Shown one piece after another: positions 35,754-46,405 of a stretch of DNA of 64,000 bases. The notes under the pieces were generated by a model. That model worked only from the letters and a program-made list of their open reading frames with translations, was not told the DNA's origin and searched no databases. The stretch lies in assembly GCA_964523295.1 (NCBI GenBank), contig CAZGAH010000001.1:62001-126000 (forward strand), given 5' to 3'. A program made the translations under genes and the position numbers. Each line of letters opens with the position of its first letter. Within the stretch, counting starts at the first letter, position 1. The stretch comes from CAZGAH01 sp964523295 (GTDB lineage: Bacteria > Desulfobacterota > Desulfovibrionia > Desulfovibrionales > Desulfovibrionaceae).

Positions 35754-35953
35754 ATGGCGATTTCCATCACCGTGGCCTTCGTGTTCGGCGTTGGCGCATC
35801 CACATCAACCGCCAGGCATCCCTCTACGGCTTCATAGAGGTTCGTCAGCAGCTCTTCCCACGTTTCGCCCTGCGTCGCGCACCCGGCAATGGCCGGGACT
35901 TCGGCCCAATAGCCGCCTTCTTCAGCTTCATGGACAATAACCTTCAACTTCAT
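35750..35953 (-). CDS. hicB: HicB-type antitoxin (short form)
   Basis: 67 residues from ATG 35953, preceded by GGAGG. The partial RNase H-like fold shows IVHEAEEGGYWAEVPAIAGC and TQGETWEELLTNLYEAVEG. There is no C-terminal DNA-binding domain, so this is the short HicB form and autoregulation, if any, must rely on other means. Partner of HicA. Confidence 0.92.
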   Translation of the reverse strand: MKLKVIVHEAEEGGYWAEVPAIAGCATQGETWEELLTNLYEAVEGCLAVDVDAPTPNTKATVMEIAI

Positions 35954-36210
35954 CCTGTTTGCCTCCTGGAAAATGTGTTGCAACAGACCACGCCCTCACG
36001 GGAATCTATTTGGAATAAACTCGTGCATCACGCGTCTTTCTCCATCTACGGCCACAACGCGGCAGGCGCCTTGTAGCCCCCTTTTATGAACCGCTACGTG
36101 CTTCCTCTATCGCCGCCAGGGGCTTGATATGGCTGTTTGATGCCACTATCCATTTCAGATGCGGGTATCATGCCAACATCGTGCGCGGCCAGGCATGGAT
36201 GCCGTCCGCC

Positions 36211-36660
36211 TCACCCCTGGCTGCCTTTGAACAGCGCGACATAGGCGCGGTAGGCCCTGCCTGCGGGCGAATCGGGGGGGATATGCTGTGACGCGGCGCC
36301 CAGTGTCTCAGGAGCGGAGAGCGTCAACCGAGGGCTCGGGATATCGACTGGCACGACATCCAAAGGGATTCTGTTCATGAGCAGATTGAGCTGGACGCCG
36401 TCGAAACAGGTTTCTTTCAGAAAGGCGTTGACGCGATCGAGTATCTCGGGAACGTAGTACGTGGCCTCCTGCAGGGCCGCGGGGTCCTCCGCGCCGAGCA
36501 GCAGGGTGGTATGGCGGTGGCCCAGCGGCCGGACCAGGCGGGCTGTCTCTTCGCCGAGCACTTCGGTCCAGCTCCTCCAGAGCCGGACCAGGCGAAACGG
36601 GAAGTCCGCGCGGACCCCGGTGGCGAGATAGCCTGTCAGCGCCCTGCCAATATCCCGCAT
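36211..36660 (-). CDS. DUF721/DciA-like protein
   Basis: 149 residues. RLVRLWRSWTEVLGEETARLVRPLGHRHTTLLL matches DUF721, where a W-x3-(V/L)G core precedes an A/L-rich RP segment. This is written here as W-TEVLGEE and VRPLGHR. The DUF721 family includes DciA, a replicative-helicase loader. AGGAAGG precedes the ATG. It is the last gene of the split SbcC/SbcD-like operon, 47 bp after the C-lobe gene, and may be cotranscribed with it. Confidence 0.8.
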   Translation of the reverse strand: MRDIGRALTGYLATGVRADFPFRLVRLWRSWTEVLGEETARLVRPLGHRHTTLLLGAEDPAALQEATYYVPEILDRVNAFLKETCFDGVQLNLLMNRIPLDVVPVDIPSPRLTLSAPETLGAASQHIPPDSPAGRAYRAYVALFKGSQG

Positions 36661-36707
36661 GGTGTTTCCTTCCTGTTGATGTCGCCGGGGAGGCCGATCC
36701 GTCCGGT

Positions 36708-37424
36708 TCAGCGTTCGTTCGGAGCGCTCTTCGGATCGTAGCGTTCCACGAGCACGCCCAGCTCGCGATGCGGCTTGAGGTGATAGATGCGGTCCGCGTG
36801 CGTGCTGAAGGCATCGATCGGGTGGTGGCTGATGACGAGCACCTGCACTCCGAGTTTGTCCGCGATGCGGGCGACGAGTTTCATGAGCCGCGGGACGAGG
36901 TCGGGCCGCAACCAGCAGTCCTGCTCGTCGAGCACGAGAAAGGGCCGATGCCCGGCCGGATCAAGGCAGGACAAACCGATGAGCCGAAGGCCCACCGAAA
37001 GGATGTTGCAGACCGATCCGCCCTGGCCGCGCAGAATGTCTTCCACGCCCTCGGGGCTTTCAACCTGAAACTCGATGCTGAGCCGGTTGTTCTTGACCTC
37101 GCGCAGGCTGGTCACGCGTCGGTCCTGCCCCAGGATCTCGCGGATACCGTGCGTCAGCGTGGCCTCGATCTCGTCCAGCAACTCGCCGAACAACTGCCGC
37201 GTCAGGGTCTCCAGCCTGGCCGAGGCCAACGGCGCAAGCTCGAGATACTCCCTGGCGGCCTGCCGCGCGCGTAGCGCCTCCCCGTGTTCCTCCACGCAAC
37301 GCGCGGCCAGTCCCTGCAACTGGTCCAGCTGGCGTTCCATATCGCGCAACTGGCCGCGCAACTGCTCCGAGCGCGGCAGTTCGTCGTGTCCTGGCAGCGT
37401 CTGTGTCTGCGAAATGGCATCCAT
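36708..37424 (-). CDS. SbcC/Rad50-like C-lobe ATPase protein
   Basis: 238 residues. Residues ~18-100 are helical, with heptad-like spacing (LRGQLRDMERQLDQLQGLAARCVEE). From ~120 on comes the C-terminal half of an SMC/Rad50-type ATPase: signature-like GQGGSVCNILSVGLRLI, Walker B FLVLDEQDCWL, and an H-loop VISHHPIDAF. No Walker A is present. The missing Walker A is in the gene at 38728-40308. ATG 37424 has GAGG 8 nt upstream. The domain layout fits a split Rad50-like protein whose ATP site is completed by two polypeptides (inference). Confidence 0.82.
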   Translation of the reverse strand: MDAISQTQTLPGHDELPRSEQLRGQLRDMERQLDQLQGLAARCVEEHGEALRARQAAREYLELAPLASARLETLTRQLFGELLDEIEATLTHGIREILGQDRRVTSLREVKNNRLSIEFQVESPEGVEDILRGQGGSVCNILSVGLRLIGLSCLDPAGHRPFLVLDEQDCWLRPDLVPRLMKLVARIADKLGVQVLVISHHPIDAFSTHADRIYHLKPHRELGVLVERYDPKSAPNER

Positions 37425-37453
37425 ACCGTACGTCCTCGCGTCGTCGCGGACTA

Positions 37454-37774
37454 TCAGGCCTCGCCCCGAACATCGGTCGCGTTCTCGACTGCCTCCAGGC
37501 CCGCGCGCACGCCCTGAATGTGGCTGCGGTACTCTTCAACAAGTCGCGCGTTGTCGGCGCGCTGCCTGGCGAGCAGTTCCTCCAGGGCCGCCGGATCGGC
37601 CGTGCCGTATTCGGAAACGGCCGCGGCCTCGAGTTCGCGCAGCTGTCCCTCGACATTGGCCAGATTTTGCTCCGTACGCACCTTTTCCATCTTCAGCCGT
37701 TCGTAATCCTGCTTGAGCCGGTTCAGCTCCTGTTCCAGGGCCGCGTCCTGATCATTGGCGGGCTGTTTTGCCAT
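37454..37774 (-). CDS. Small coiled-coil protein between SbcD-like and C-lobe genes
   Basis: 106 residues from ATG 37774 with GAGGAGGT 5 nt upstream. Residues ~10-55 form a continuous charged coiled coil (LEQELNRLKQDYERLKMEK), and ~65-95 a second helix (LEELLARQRADNARLVEEYR). No catalytic motif. The gene overlaps the 3' end of the SbcD-like gene by 23 bp and is 29 bp before the C-lobe gene. It may form part of the arm of the split ATPase complex (inference). Confidence 0.78.
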   Translation of the reverse strand: MAKQPANDQDAALEQELNRLKQDYERLKMEKVRTEQNLANVEGQLRELEAAAVSEYGTADPAALEELLARQRADNARLVEEYRSHIQGVRAGLEAVENATDVRGEA

Positions 37775-38735
37775 TGACGACCTCCTCGTAAAGTTCCCAC
37801 AACAGCCGGTCCTCGGGCGTATCGCGGGCAAGATTCTGTTCCAGGAATTGCCGCAGGCCAAGTCCCTCGCGGGTGCGGCGCCAGGCCAGACGCTCCAGGC
37901 CGGTCACGAAGGCCGATTCCGGCGCCGCCTGGTCCGGCTCGGGCGGCAGCTCCTGATCCGGGAAAACCGTTTCGAACGGGAGAAACCGCAAGGGCAGGCG
38001 TTCCAACTCGCCGCGCGCCTGGCAGGCTGGCGTCCAGATCAACGCCGCGGGCTGGCGCTCCCTGTTGCCGTGGGTGAATTGCATCCGGGTGAGGCCGCCG
38101 GCATTCACCCAACGCGTCGTCCCGGCCAGCTGCTGGGGCTGAGGCCGGTGGATATGCCCGTTCAATACCCAATCCACGCCGGGTATGGGCCGGATGCGGA
38201 TCGGCTTGTCCTGGTAGTCGGGAAAACCGATGTTGTGATGGGTTATCCAGATGACCGTCTCGCCCGGCTCTCCGGAAAAGGCGTCCGGAATGGGCGTGAA
38301 ATCCGGCGAGCCGCCCACGAGCGCACGACCGCCCGGAGCACGTAACCGAAACTGGGGGCCGCACTCGCTGACAACGGTGACGACGCCGGCGGCCTCGAGC
38401 ACGGCCAGCGACACGTCCGGCGTATACCGGGCCTGATATTTGTCGTGGTTGCCCACGAGCACCCAGGGCCGCAGGCTCCCGGCACAGGGCCGGAACAGCT
38501 CGATGAGCGCGACGAGCAGGCTGTTGGGGTTTTCCCGCGGCCAGTGGAAAAGGTCGCCCAGGATGACCGGGACCAGGGTTTCCGCCCGGCAATGCGCCAG
38601 CCCGGCAGCGACTTTGTCCAGGATCTGCCCGGTATAGCCCTCGAGACGTTGCCCGGGCGGCGTGGCCGCGAAATGCGGATCGGCCATGAACAGCAGGCCG
38701 TTGGCTTCGATGACGGGCAGCGTGCGTTCAGTCAT
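37752..38735 (-). CDS. SbcD/Mre11-like metallophosphoesterase
   Basis: 327 residues. Calcineurin-like metal motifs in order: MADPHF (D-x-H), GDLFHW, GNHDKY (GNH[DE]), ITHHNIG, and NGHIHRPQ (G-H-x-H). The nuclease core is followed by a C-terminal helical region of ~100 residues. It overlaps the N-lobe gene by 8 bp. As in SbcCD/Mre11-Rad50 pairs, it sits next to the ATPase gene. The homologue is divergent from standard SbcD. Confidence 0.88.
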   Translation of the reverse strand: MTERTLPVIEANGLLFMADPHFAATPPGQRLEGYTGQILDKVAAGLAHCRAETLVPVILGDLFHWPRENPNSLLVALIELFRPCAGSLRPWVLVGNHDKYQARYTPDVSLAVLEAAGVVTVVSECGPQFRLRAPGGRALVGGSPDFTPIPDAFSGEPGETVIWITHHNIGFPDYQDKPIRIRPIPGVDWVLNGHIHRPQPQQLAGTTRWVNAGGLTRMQFTHGNRERQPAALIWTPACQARGELERLPLRFLPFETVFPDQELPPEPDQAAPESAFVTGLERLAWRRTREGLGLRQFLEQNLARDTPEDRLLWELYEEVVNGKTARQ

Positions 38736-40308
38736 GCTCGTGTTTCCGCCCCAGGAAGGATTCCACGGTCAATGCCGCGCCACAGAGCGGGCAGACGCCC
38801 GCCCGGGTCAGACGCTCGGCCACAGTGCTGGCCATGGCCGCCAGCGCTTGTTCCGCCTGCCGGGCCGCCTCTTGAGCCGTGTTCCGCGCGGCGAGCAGGC
38901 GTTTGATTCCGGTCAGCGCAGACTCCAGCCCGACCGGAACGGAGAGAGGTGGCGCGGCCGTCAATCCGTCCAGAATGGCTGAGCGTCGCTGCAATTCGTC
39001 TCGCTGCGCGCGGAGACTGCGCAGGGTTGTCAAACAGTGTTCCAAGGGCGACGCGGCGCGCAGCGGAGCAGGCTCGCGCAGGGCCTGAAGCGCGGCCAGG
39101 CGATGGCGTAAGGCGTCGAGCGTCTGGCTGCACTCCAGCAGTCCGGCAACGCGTTGCCGCAGCGTCGCTGCCGGGAATAAGGCCGGCGGCGGGAGCAGAC
39201 GGGTCAGTATCTCGTTGGCCTGGCGCCCGGTGTCGCGCGCCAGGGCCAGCGCAGTCCGGCGCGCGCGCAGCGTGGCCAGTCCGGAAGCCGGAAAGAGCGC
39301 GGGCGCGGACGTCAGCGCCGCAAGGGTTTGACTGCGCTTCGCCAGCCGTTGGTGCTCCTGGCGCAGCTCCGCCAGACGCGCCGTGGTGGTGGCCAGGCGT
39401 CCGCTTTCGGCCAGGGCCGGCGCAGGCAGGATGCGCGCCAGCAGGTCCAGGCGCCGTGCGGCCAGCGCGGCCGCGGCGCTGCGGGACCGGTGCTCGTCCA
39501 GCCAACGTCCGAGCCGGTCCACGGGGTGCAGGTCCGGCGGCTGGGCAAGCGGTTCCAGGGATTCCAGCGCACGCGCGAGCTGGCTCTGCCGCAATAGCAG
39601 GCCGCGCAACCGCGCGGACGTCTGCTCCAGGCGCGGCTGGCTGCGCTCCAGGGCGGCCACGGCGTCGAGCAGGACCGCGGCGCGCTCCATCCCCAGCGCC
39701 AGGGAGGGCAGGGGGGCCAGCCGGTCCAGACGCCGGCGCACGGCCTCCAAACGGGCATCCTGGGCCGCGAATTCCTTTTTTTGGGCGGAAATCTTTACCT
39801 TCAGCGCCTGCTGCATGGACAGCAGATAGGCGCTTTCGCTCGACGCGGCGAAAAAATCGGCCATGACCGTGCCCGACCGGTTGAGCAGGAAGACCGGTTC
39901 GCGCTGGTTGCCGAGGTGTACGTCAATGCCCTTGCTGTCGGCGTCGTCGATGAACACATTGCCGAGCCGGAGCAGGGCGAGCACGTCCTCGGGAGTGTTT
40001 CGACCGAACTTGGCGTAGGTAGTGGGCTCGTTCTGGCCCGGGCTATGGATTTCGTAGAGCGCGTAGCGTTCCTTGCGTATCCAGGCCACGCGGTGCCCGG
40101 TGTCGAATTCCAGCTCCACGCGCGCCTGGGCCGCGCCGTGCCGGATGTAGTACCTGGGGATCGGATTCGTGGCCAGGCAGCGCAATGCCTCGACCACGGC
40201 GGACTTGCCCGTATTGTTCGCGCCCATGAGCACGGTGACGCCGGGACCGAACTCCAGCTCGGTCCGGCCATGGGCCATGAAGTTTTCCAGCAGCAGGCGT
40301 TTGAGCAT
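38728..40308 (-). CDS. SbcC/Rad50-like N-lobe ATPase with repeat-built arm and zinc-hook motif
   Basis: 526 residues from ATG 40308 (an ATG at 40356 overlapping the methyltransferase stop is an alternative). Residues 1-170 form an ATPase N-lobe: LLLENFMAHGRTELEFGPG and Walker A MGANNTGKSAVVE at ~28-38, plus YAKFGRN. No signature or Walker B. Residues ~197-490 consist of helices broken by proline motifs with a spacing of 39-40 residues. The last 25 residues contain CPLCGA, a zinc-hook-like C-x2-C. Together with the C-lobe gene it would rebuild a whole SMC-type ATPase. Overlaps the SbcD-like gene. Confidence 0.85.
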   Translation of the reverse strand: MLKRLLLENFMAHGRTELEFGPGVTVLMGANNTGKSAVVEALRCLATNPIPRYYIRHGAAQARVELEFDTGHRVAWIRKERYALYEIHSPGQNEPTTYAKFGRNTPEDVLALLRLGNVFIDDADSKGIDVHLGNQREPVFLLNRSGTVMADFFAASSESAYLLSMQQALKVKISAQKKEFAAQDARLEAVRRRLDRLAPLPSLALGMERAAVLLDAVAALERSQPRLEQTSARLRGLLLRQSQLARALESLEPLAQPPDLHPVDRLGRWLDEHRSRSAAAALAARRLDLLARILPAPALAESGRLATTTARLAELRQEHQRLAKRSQTLAALTSAPALFPASGLATLRARRTALALARDTGRQANEILTRLLPPPALFPAATLRQRVAGLLECSQTLDALRHRLAALQALREPAPLRAASPLEHCLTTLRSLRAQRDELQRRSAILDGLTAAPPLSVPVGLESALTGIKRLLAARNTAQEAARQAEQALAAMASTVAERLTRAGVCPLCGAALTVESFLGRKHEHD

Positions 40309-40348
40309 TGTTTCGTGGTAGCGTAGTGTATCGGAAAATACGTAGCGC

Positions 40349-41161
40349 TCAGGCATCGGTTGCGTGGCAACCGGACGCCCCGGCATTGCACGCCAAAAAG
40401 GGACAAAAGGCAAGCGCTTGTTCGGTGAGACGGGTAGCCGGGCCGCGGCCTTCGTAGAGCACGAGCGGCGCCTCGCAACTCAGGCCGGGTTTGCCGTTGC
40501 GGCGCGCCTCGATCAGCGCAAGCGGCGCCGGCGCGTCGCGTCTGCTGTATACGGGCACGAGGCGTTTGGGCTCCAGGTTGCAATCCGAGAGCCGTTTCAG
40601 GGCCTCCGCCAGCCGCGCGGCCGCGATGACCAGGCAGAACCGGCCGCGGTTTTTCAGCAGGTAAGCGGCCGCCTGGAAAAAATCGGCCAGTTCGCCATTG
40701 GTTTCGAACAAGGCCGTGCAGCGCTCGGCCGAGGGCGACAGGCGCCCCTGGCCAAGGCGCCGATAGGGCGGGTTGCAGATTGCGAGATCGAATTCCCCGG
40801 CCGGAAGCTGCGGCTCGCTGCGCACGGCGCGTACGTCTGCCACGAGGGAAAGAATCCTGTCGGCAAAACCCAGGCGGCAGGCATTCTGCTGCGCGGCGTC
40901 AGCCATGGCCGGGTCAACATCCACGGCCACGGCCCTCGGGAGCATGTCCGGGGCCCCAGGCCGGGCCAGGAGCACGGCCAGACCCGCAACGCCGCAGCCC
41001 GCGCCCAGATCGACCATGTTCCCTGCCGCTCGTCCGGCGGCAAAGGAGCCCAGGAGCAGGGCGTCGATGGAAAAGCGGAACCGGCGTTCGGGCTGGAACA
41101 GGCCGCGGGGAAAGGCCTCCCGGGTCGCGGCGTGTTGCTCGTCGGGCGGCGTTGTGGTCAT
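40349..41161 (-). CDS. SAM-dependent methyltransferase with NPPY motif (TrmN6-like)
   Basis: 270 residues. VDLGAGCGVAGLAVLL is the SAM-binding loop, followed by VAVDVDPA. The catalytic motif IIICNPPY-type (here AICNPPYRR) points to N6-adenine methylation. Overall it resembles the tRNA1(Val) A37 N6-methyltransferase family. First gene of the minus-strand operon; the N-lobe ATPase starts immediately after its stop. Confidence 0.85.
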   Translation of the reverse strand: MTTTPPDEQHAATREAFPRGLFQPERRFRFSIDALLLGSFAAGRAAGNMVDLGAGCGVAGLAVLLARPGAPDMLPRAVAVDVDPAMADAAQQNACRLGFADRILSLVADVRAVRSEPQLPAGEFDLAICNPPYRRLGQGRLSPSAERCTALFETNGELADFFQAAAYLLKNRGRFCLVIAAARLAEALKRLSDCNLEPKRLVPVYSRRDAPAPLALIEARRNGKPGLSCEAPLVLYEGRGPATRLTEQALAFCPFLACNAGASGCHATDA

Positions 41162-41176
41162 GGTCTGTCCGGTGCG

Positions 41177-41400
41177 TTATGGTGACGCATGAGCAGCGAG
41201 GTCGACCTCGTCGGGTTGCAGGTCCGATGCGCCGACGAGCTGCCAGGACATGGCGGTTGTCTTGACGAAGGTAAAGTCAAGCGGTGAGAGCCCGTTCATG
41301 TATTGCACCACGAGGTCTCCGTTTGCCACGTTGCGCCAGAGCAGATCGCATTTGCCGTCACGATGTTTTTGAAGCGGTATAAACACGTGGTGGGGGGGGA
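41177..41400 (-). pseudogene. Fragment of an FG-GAP/VCBS-type repeat protein
   Basis: The minus-strand frame reads HRDGKCDLLWRNVANGDLV, then QYMNGLSP and SWQLVGASDLQPDE. This resembles one FG-GAP/VCBS repeat unit: D-x-DG-D-LLWRN...W.MNG...W..VG..DF. Only one unit remains, with no signal peptide or full propeller. A poly-C tract on this strand (41392-41399 in plus numbering as G8) sits at its 5' side, so the reading frame may have been lost there. Likely remnant of a secreted or surface repeat protein. Confidence 0.55.
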
Positions 41401-41448
41401 AGCTTCGGATCGCTCCGGGGCTTGGAAAGCGCGAGCGCAAGCAGGAGC

Positions 41449-41694
41449 TTAGAGCAGTTTGACGAGCGTGGCCACAACGGCGGCCTGAGCCACGAGCATC
41501 CTGGCTATCCACTTGACAAGGTCGCTTTTGGTTTCGGCGGCGGTCAGCGCAATCTTGGCTTCGAGATGCGTTTCCATCTCCTTCATGTCTCTCCGTAAGA
41601 ACTCAATATCCATTTTTGTGGAAAGGCTGTTGTCCACGATGTCCTTGACGGCCCTGGCGTGTGCCTTGGCCTGTTCCTCGGGCACGTTCGGCAA
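41449..41694 (-). CDS. Small coiled-coil protein with C-terminal membrane helix (DUF1640-like)
   Basis: 81 residues starting at TTG 41694 (or GTG 41685), a few bases after the carB stop. The charged coiled coil (MDIEFLRRDMKEMETHLEAKI) is followed by a hydrophobic C-terminal segment WIARMLVAQAAVVATLVKLL. This layout is typical of short DUF1640-type proteins found scattered in bacterial genomes. Function unknown. The non-ATG start reduces confidence. Confidence 0.65.
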   Translation of the reverse strand: MPNVPEEQAKAHARAVKDIVDNSLSTKMDIEFLRRDMKEMETHLEAKIALTAAETKSDLVKWIARMLVAQAAVVATLVKLL

Positions 41695-41698
41695 TGGC

Positions 41699-44935
<3,237 letters not shown>

Positions 44936-45289
44936 GTTGGAAGCGGGGTTGAGGGTGTATCGGAAGCGCCGGAGCGTCGCGCGCGCATCGCGCCGACGCA
45001 ACCCATACCCTTGCTTGGGGGAAGAAGCAAGAGGCGTTCCACACGCAGTCGCCTCGGGCTGGGGATCTGAAGGAAAACAATCGATCCAGCGCTGGCCCTC
45101 TCCGGGCGACAGGCGATCCGGCCAGGCCTCCGGGCTGGGGATGATTTTGATAACACAACAATCCCCCGCCTGAACCTCCACGCCTTCTCAGTGGCGTTTT
45201 CACGATCAAGATACGCTGCCCTGGTTCAGCCCCGTAGTCTGGACTCTTTTGTACGGCTGTGTTACATTGTGTCTCACAGGAGGTGTTTC

Positions 45290-45532
45290 ATGCAATCACA
45301 CGTCAGCACTCGGTTCGACGCCGAAACCCTGACCCGGCTTGATGAAGTCGTAGAGGCATTGGGGCGCACCCGTTCCAGCATCATCAAAGAGGCGGTGGCG
45401 CACTATCTTGAGTACCTGACGTGGTATTCGGCGGAAGTGCGTAAGGGGATCGACGCCGCCGATGCGGGCCATGTTCAATCTCATGCCAGCGTTGGCAATC
45501 TTTTAAAGGACGCAGGCGTTGCTCTCGATTAA
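45290..45532 (+). CDS. Ribbon-helix-helix antitoxin (RelB/ParD type)
   Basis: 80 residues from ATG 45290 with an excellent AGGAGGT site. The ribbon-helix-helix fold is seen in VSTRFDAETLTRLDEVVEALGRTRSSIIKEAVAHYL. The C-terminal part (EVRKGIDAADAGHVQS) would bind the toxin. It overlaps the downstream toxin gene by 14 bp. Divergent to carB with only ~350 bp between starts. Confidence 0.87.
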   Translation: MQSHVSTRFDAETLTRLDEVVEALGRTRSSIIKEAVAHYLEYLTWYSAEVRKGIDAADAGHVQSHASVGNLLKDAGVALD

Positions 45533-45809
45533 TTGGGCGCAACCGGCCGTAAATGACCTGATTGAAGTGTTGGTCTACTTTGAAAAGAAGCACGAAGGCG
45601 ATGTCGGCAAGGATATTGTGGCTCAGATATACAGGTCTGCAGAAATATTGACTTCGTTTCCTCATGCAGGTCGTAAAGGACTGGTTCCGGGAATACGCGA
45701 ATTGGTGAATCCACATCTGCCGTATTTCCTGGTGTATCGTATTGCGGACGATAGTGTGGATGTGCTCCGGGTCATGCACACGTCGAAGTTGTGGACAGGC
45801 GAAGGATAG
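45519..45809 (+). CDS. RelE/ParE-family toxin
   Basis: 96 residues from TTG 45519, which has AAAGGA upstream and overlaps the antitoxin 3' end. Features: INWAQPAVNDLIEVLVYFEKKH, FPHAGRKGLVPGIRELV, and a C-terminal YFLVYRIADDSVDVLRVMHTSKLW typical of the family. Whether it acts on ribosomes (RelE) or gyrase (ParE) cannot be read from sequence. Confidence 0.88.
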   Translation: MLSINWAQPAVNDLIEVLVYFEKKHEGDVGKDIVAQIYRSAEILTSFPHAGRKGLVPGIRELVNPHLPYFLVYRIADDSVDVLRVMHTSKLWTGEG

Positions 45810-45870
45810 CACCGTTCCCGATCTTACCGAGCACATTTTTGGGTAGAGATCGACTTCTTCCGTAATTCCA

Positions 45871-45904
45871 AGCTGTTATCATCATCGATCTCTCGTTAAC
45901 AGCT
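45871..45904. repeat. 8-bp inverted repeat downstream of the RelE/ParE toxin
   Basis: AGCTGTTA (45871-45878) is complementary to TAACAGCT (45897-45904) with an 18-nt loop. It lies 62 bases after the toxin stop; a weak terminator is possible, but there is no T run. Confidence 0.35.
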
Positions 45905-46047
45905 TTACCATTCATACGATTGAACGAATTCTTTGTCGACATTCAATGTAAATCTGTCCATGAGTATCAGGACTTCTCATGAACGGCGAGATACCTGAAG
46001 CGAAGCGGATCAAGGGAGGAATGCGGCCTGGGCCTTCCCGGCCCGGC

Positions 46048-46082
46048 CCGACGGCGCCTTACGGTACGTACGGCGCCGTCGG
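46048..46082. repeat. 11-bp inverted repeat downstream of the small 93-residue gene
   Basis: CCGACGGCGCC (46048-46058) pairs perfectly with GGCGCCGTCGG (46072-46082). It begins 16 bases after the minus-strand stop at 46098, so it could end the Usp/TauE operon transcript, although no T run follows. Confidence 0.45.
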
Positions 46083-46097
46083 TCACGAGGTTTTGCA

Positions 46098-46379
46098 TCA
46101 TCGGGGAACGGATGCCAGCTCCGGGCGCTGGCGGCGAGGGGGTTGCCTGGGTTTGTTGCGCTTCCGGTTCGTGTTCGTTCCGGCCGGATCGGGGCCGTAC
46201 AAGTCGCGCAGACGGAAGAAGGCGTAGACGTCGGCACGCTGTCCGGGCCGGATGCCGGAGGATTTGGATTTGAGGCCGAGACGCCTGCCTATGCCCTTGA
46301 CGCCGGCGGCGAGACGTTCGCCTAATTCCATGGCGGCGATGAAACCAAGACCGATCGCGAACAGGGTCGTGCTTTCCAT
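46098..46379 (-). CDS. Small hypothetical protein, hydrophobic N-terminus and basic tail
   Basis: 93 residues from ATG 46379 with a strong AAGGAGG site. The N-terminus TTLFAIGLGFIAAMELGERLAAGV is hydrophobic and may insert in the membrane; the C-terminus is rich in Arg, Lys, Pro and Gln (RKRNKPRQPPRRQRP). The middle contains FRLRDLYGPDPAG. No family recognised. It is 26 bp after the two-domain Usp gene and belongs to the same minus-strand operon. Confidence 0.65.
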   Translation of the reverse strand: MESTTLFAIGLGFIAAMELGERLAAGVKGIGRRLGLKSKSSGIRPGQRADVYAFFRLRDLYGPDPAGTNTNRKRNKPRQPPRRQRPELASVPR

Positions 46380-46405
46380 TGGAAACCTCCTTGCCTGATG
46401 GTGAC

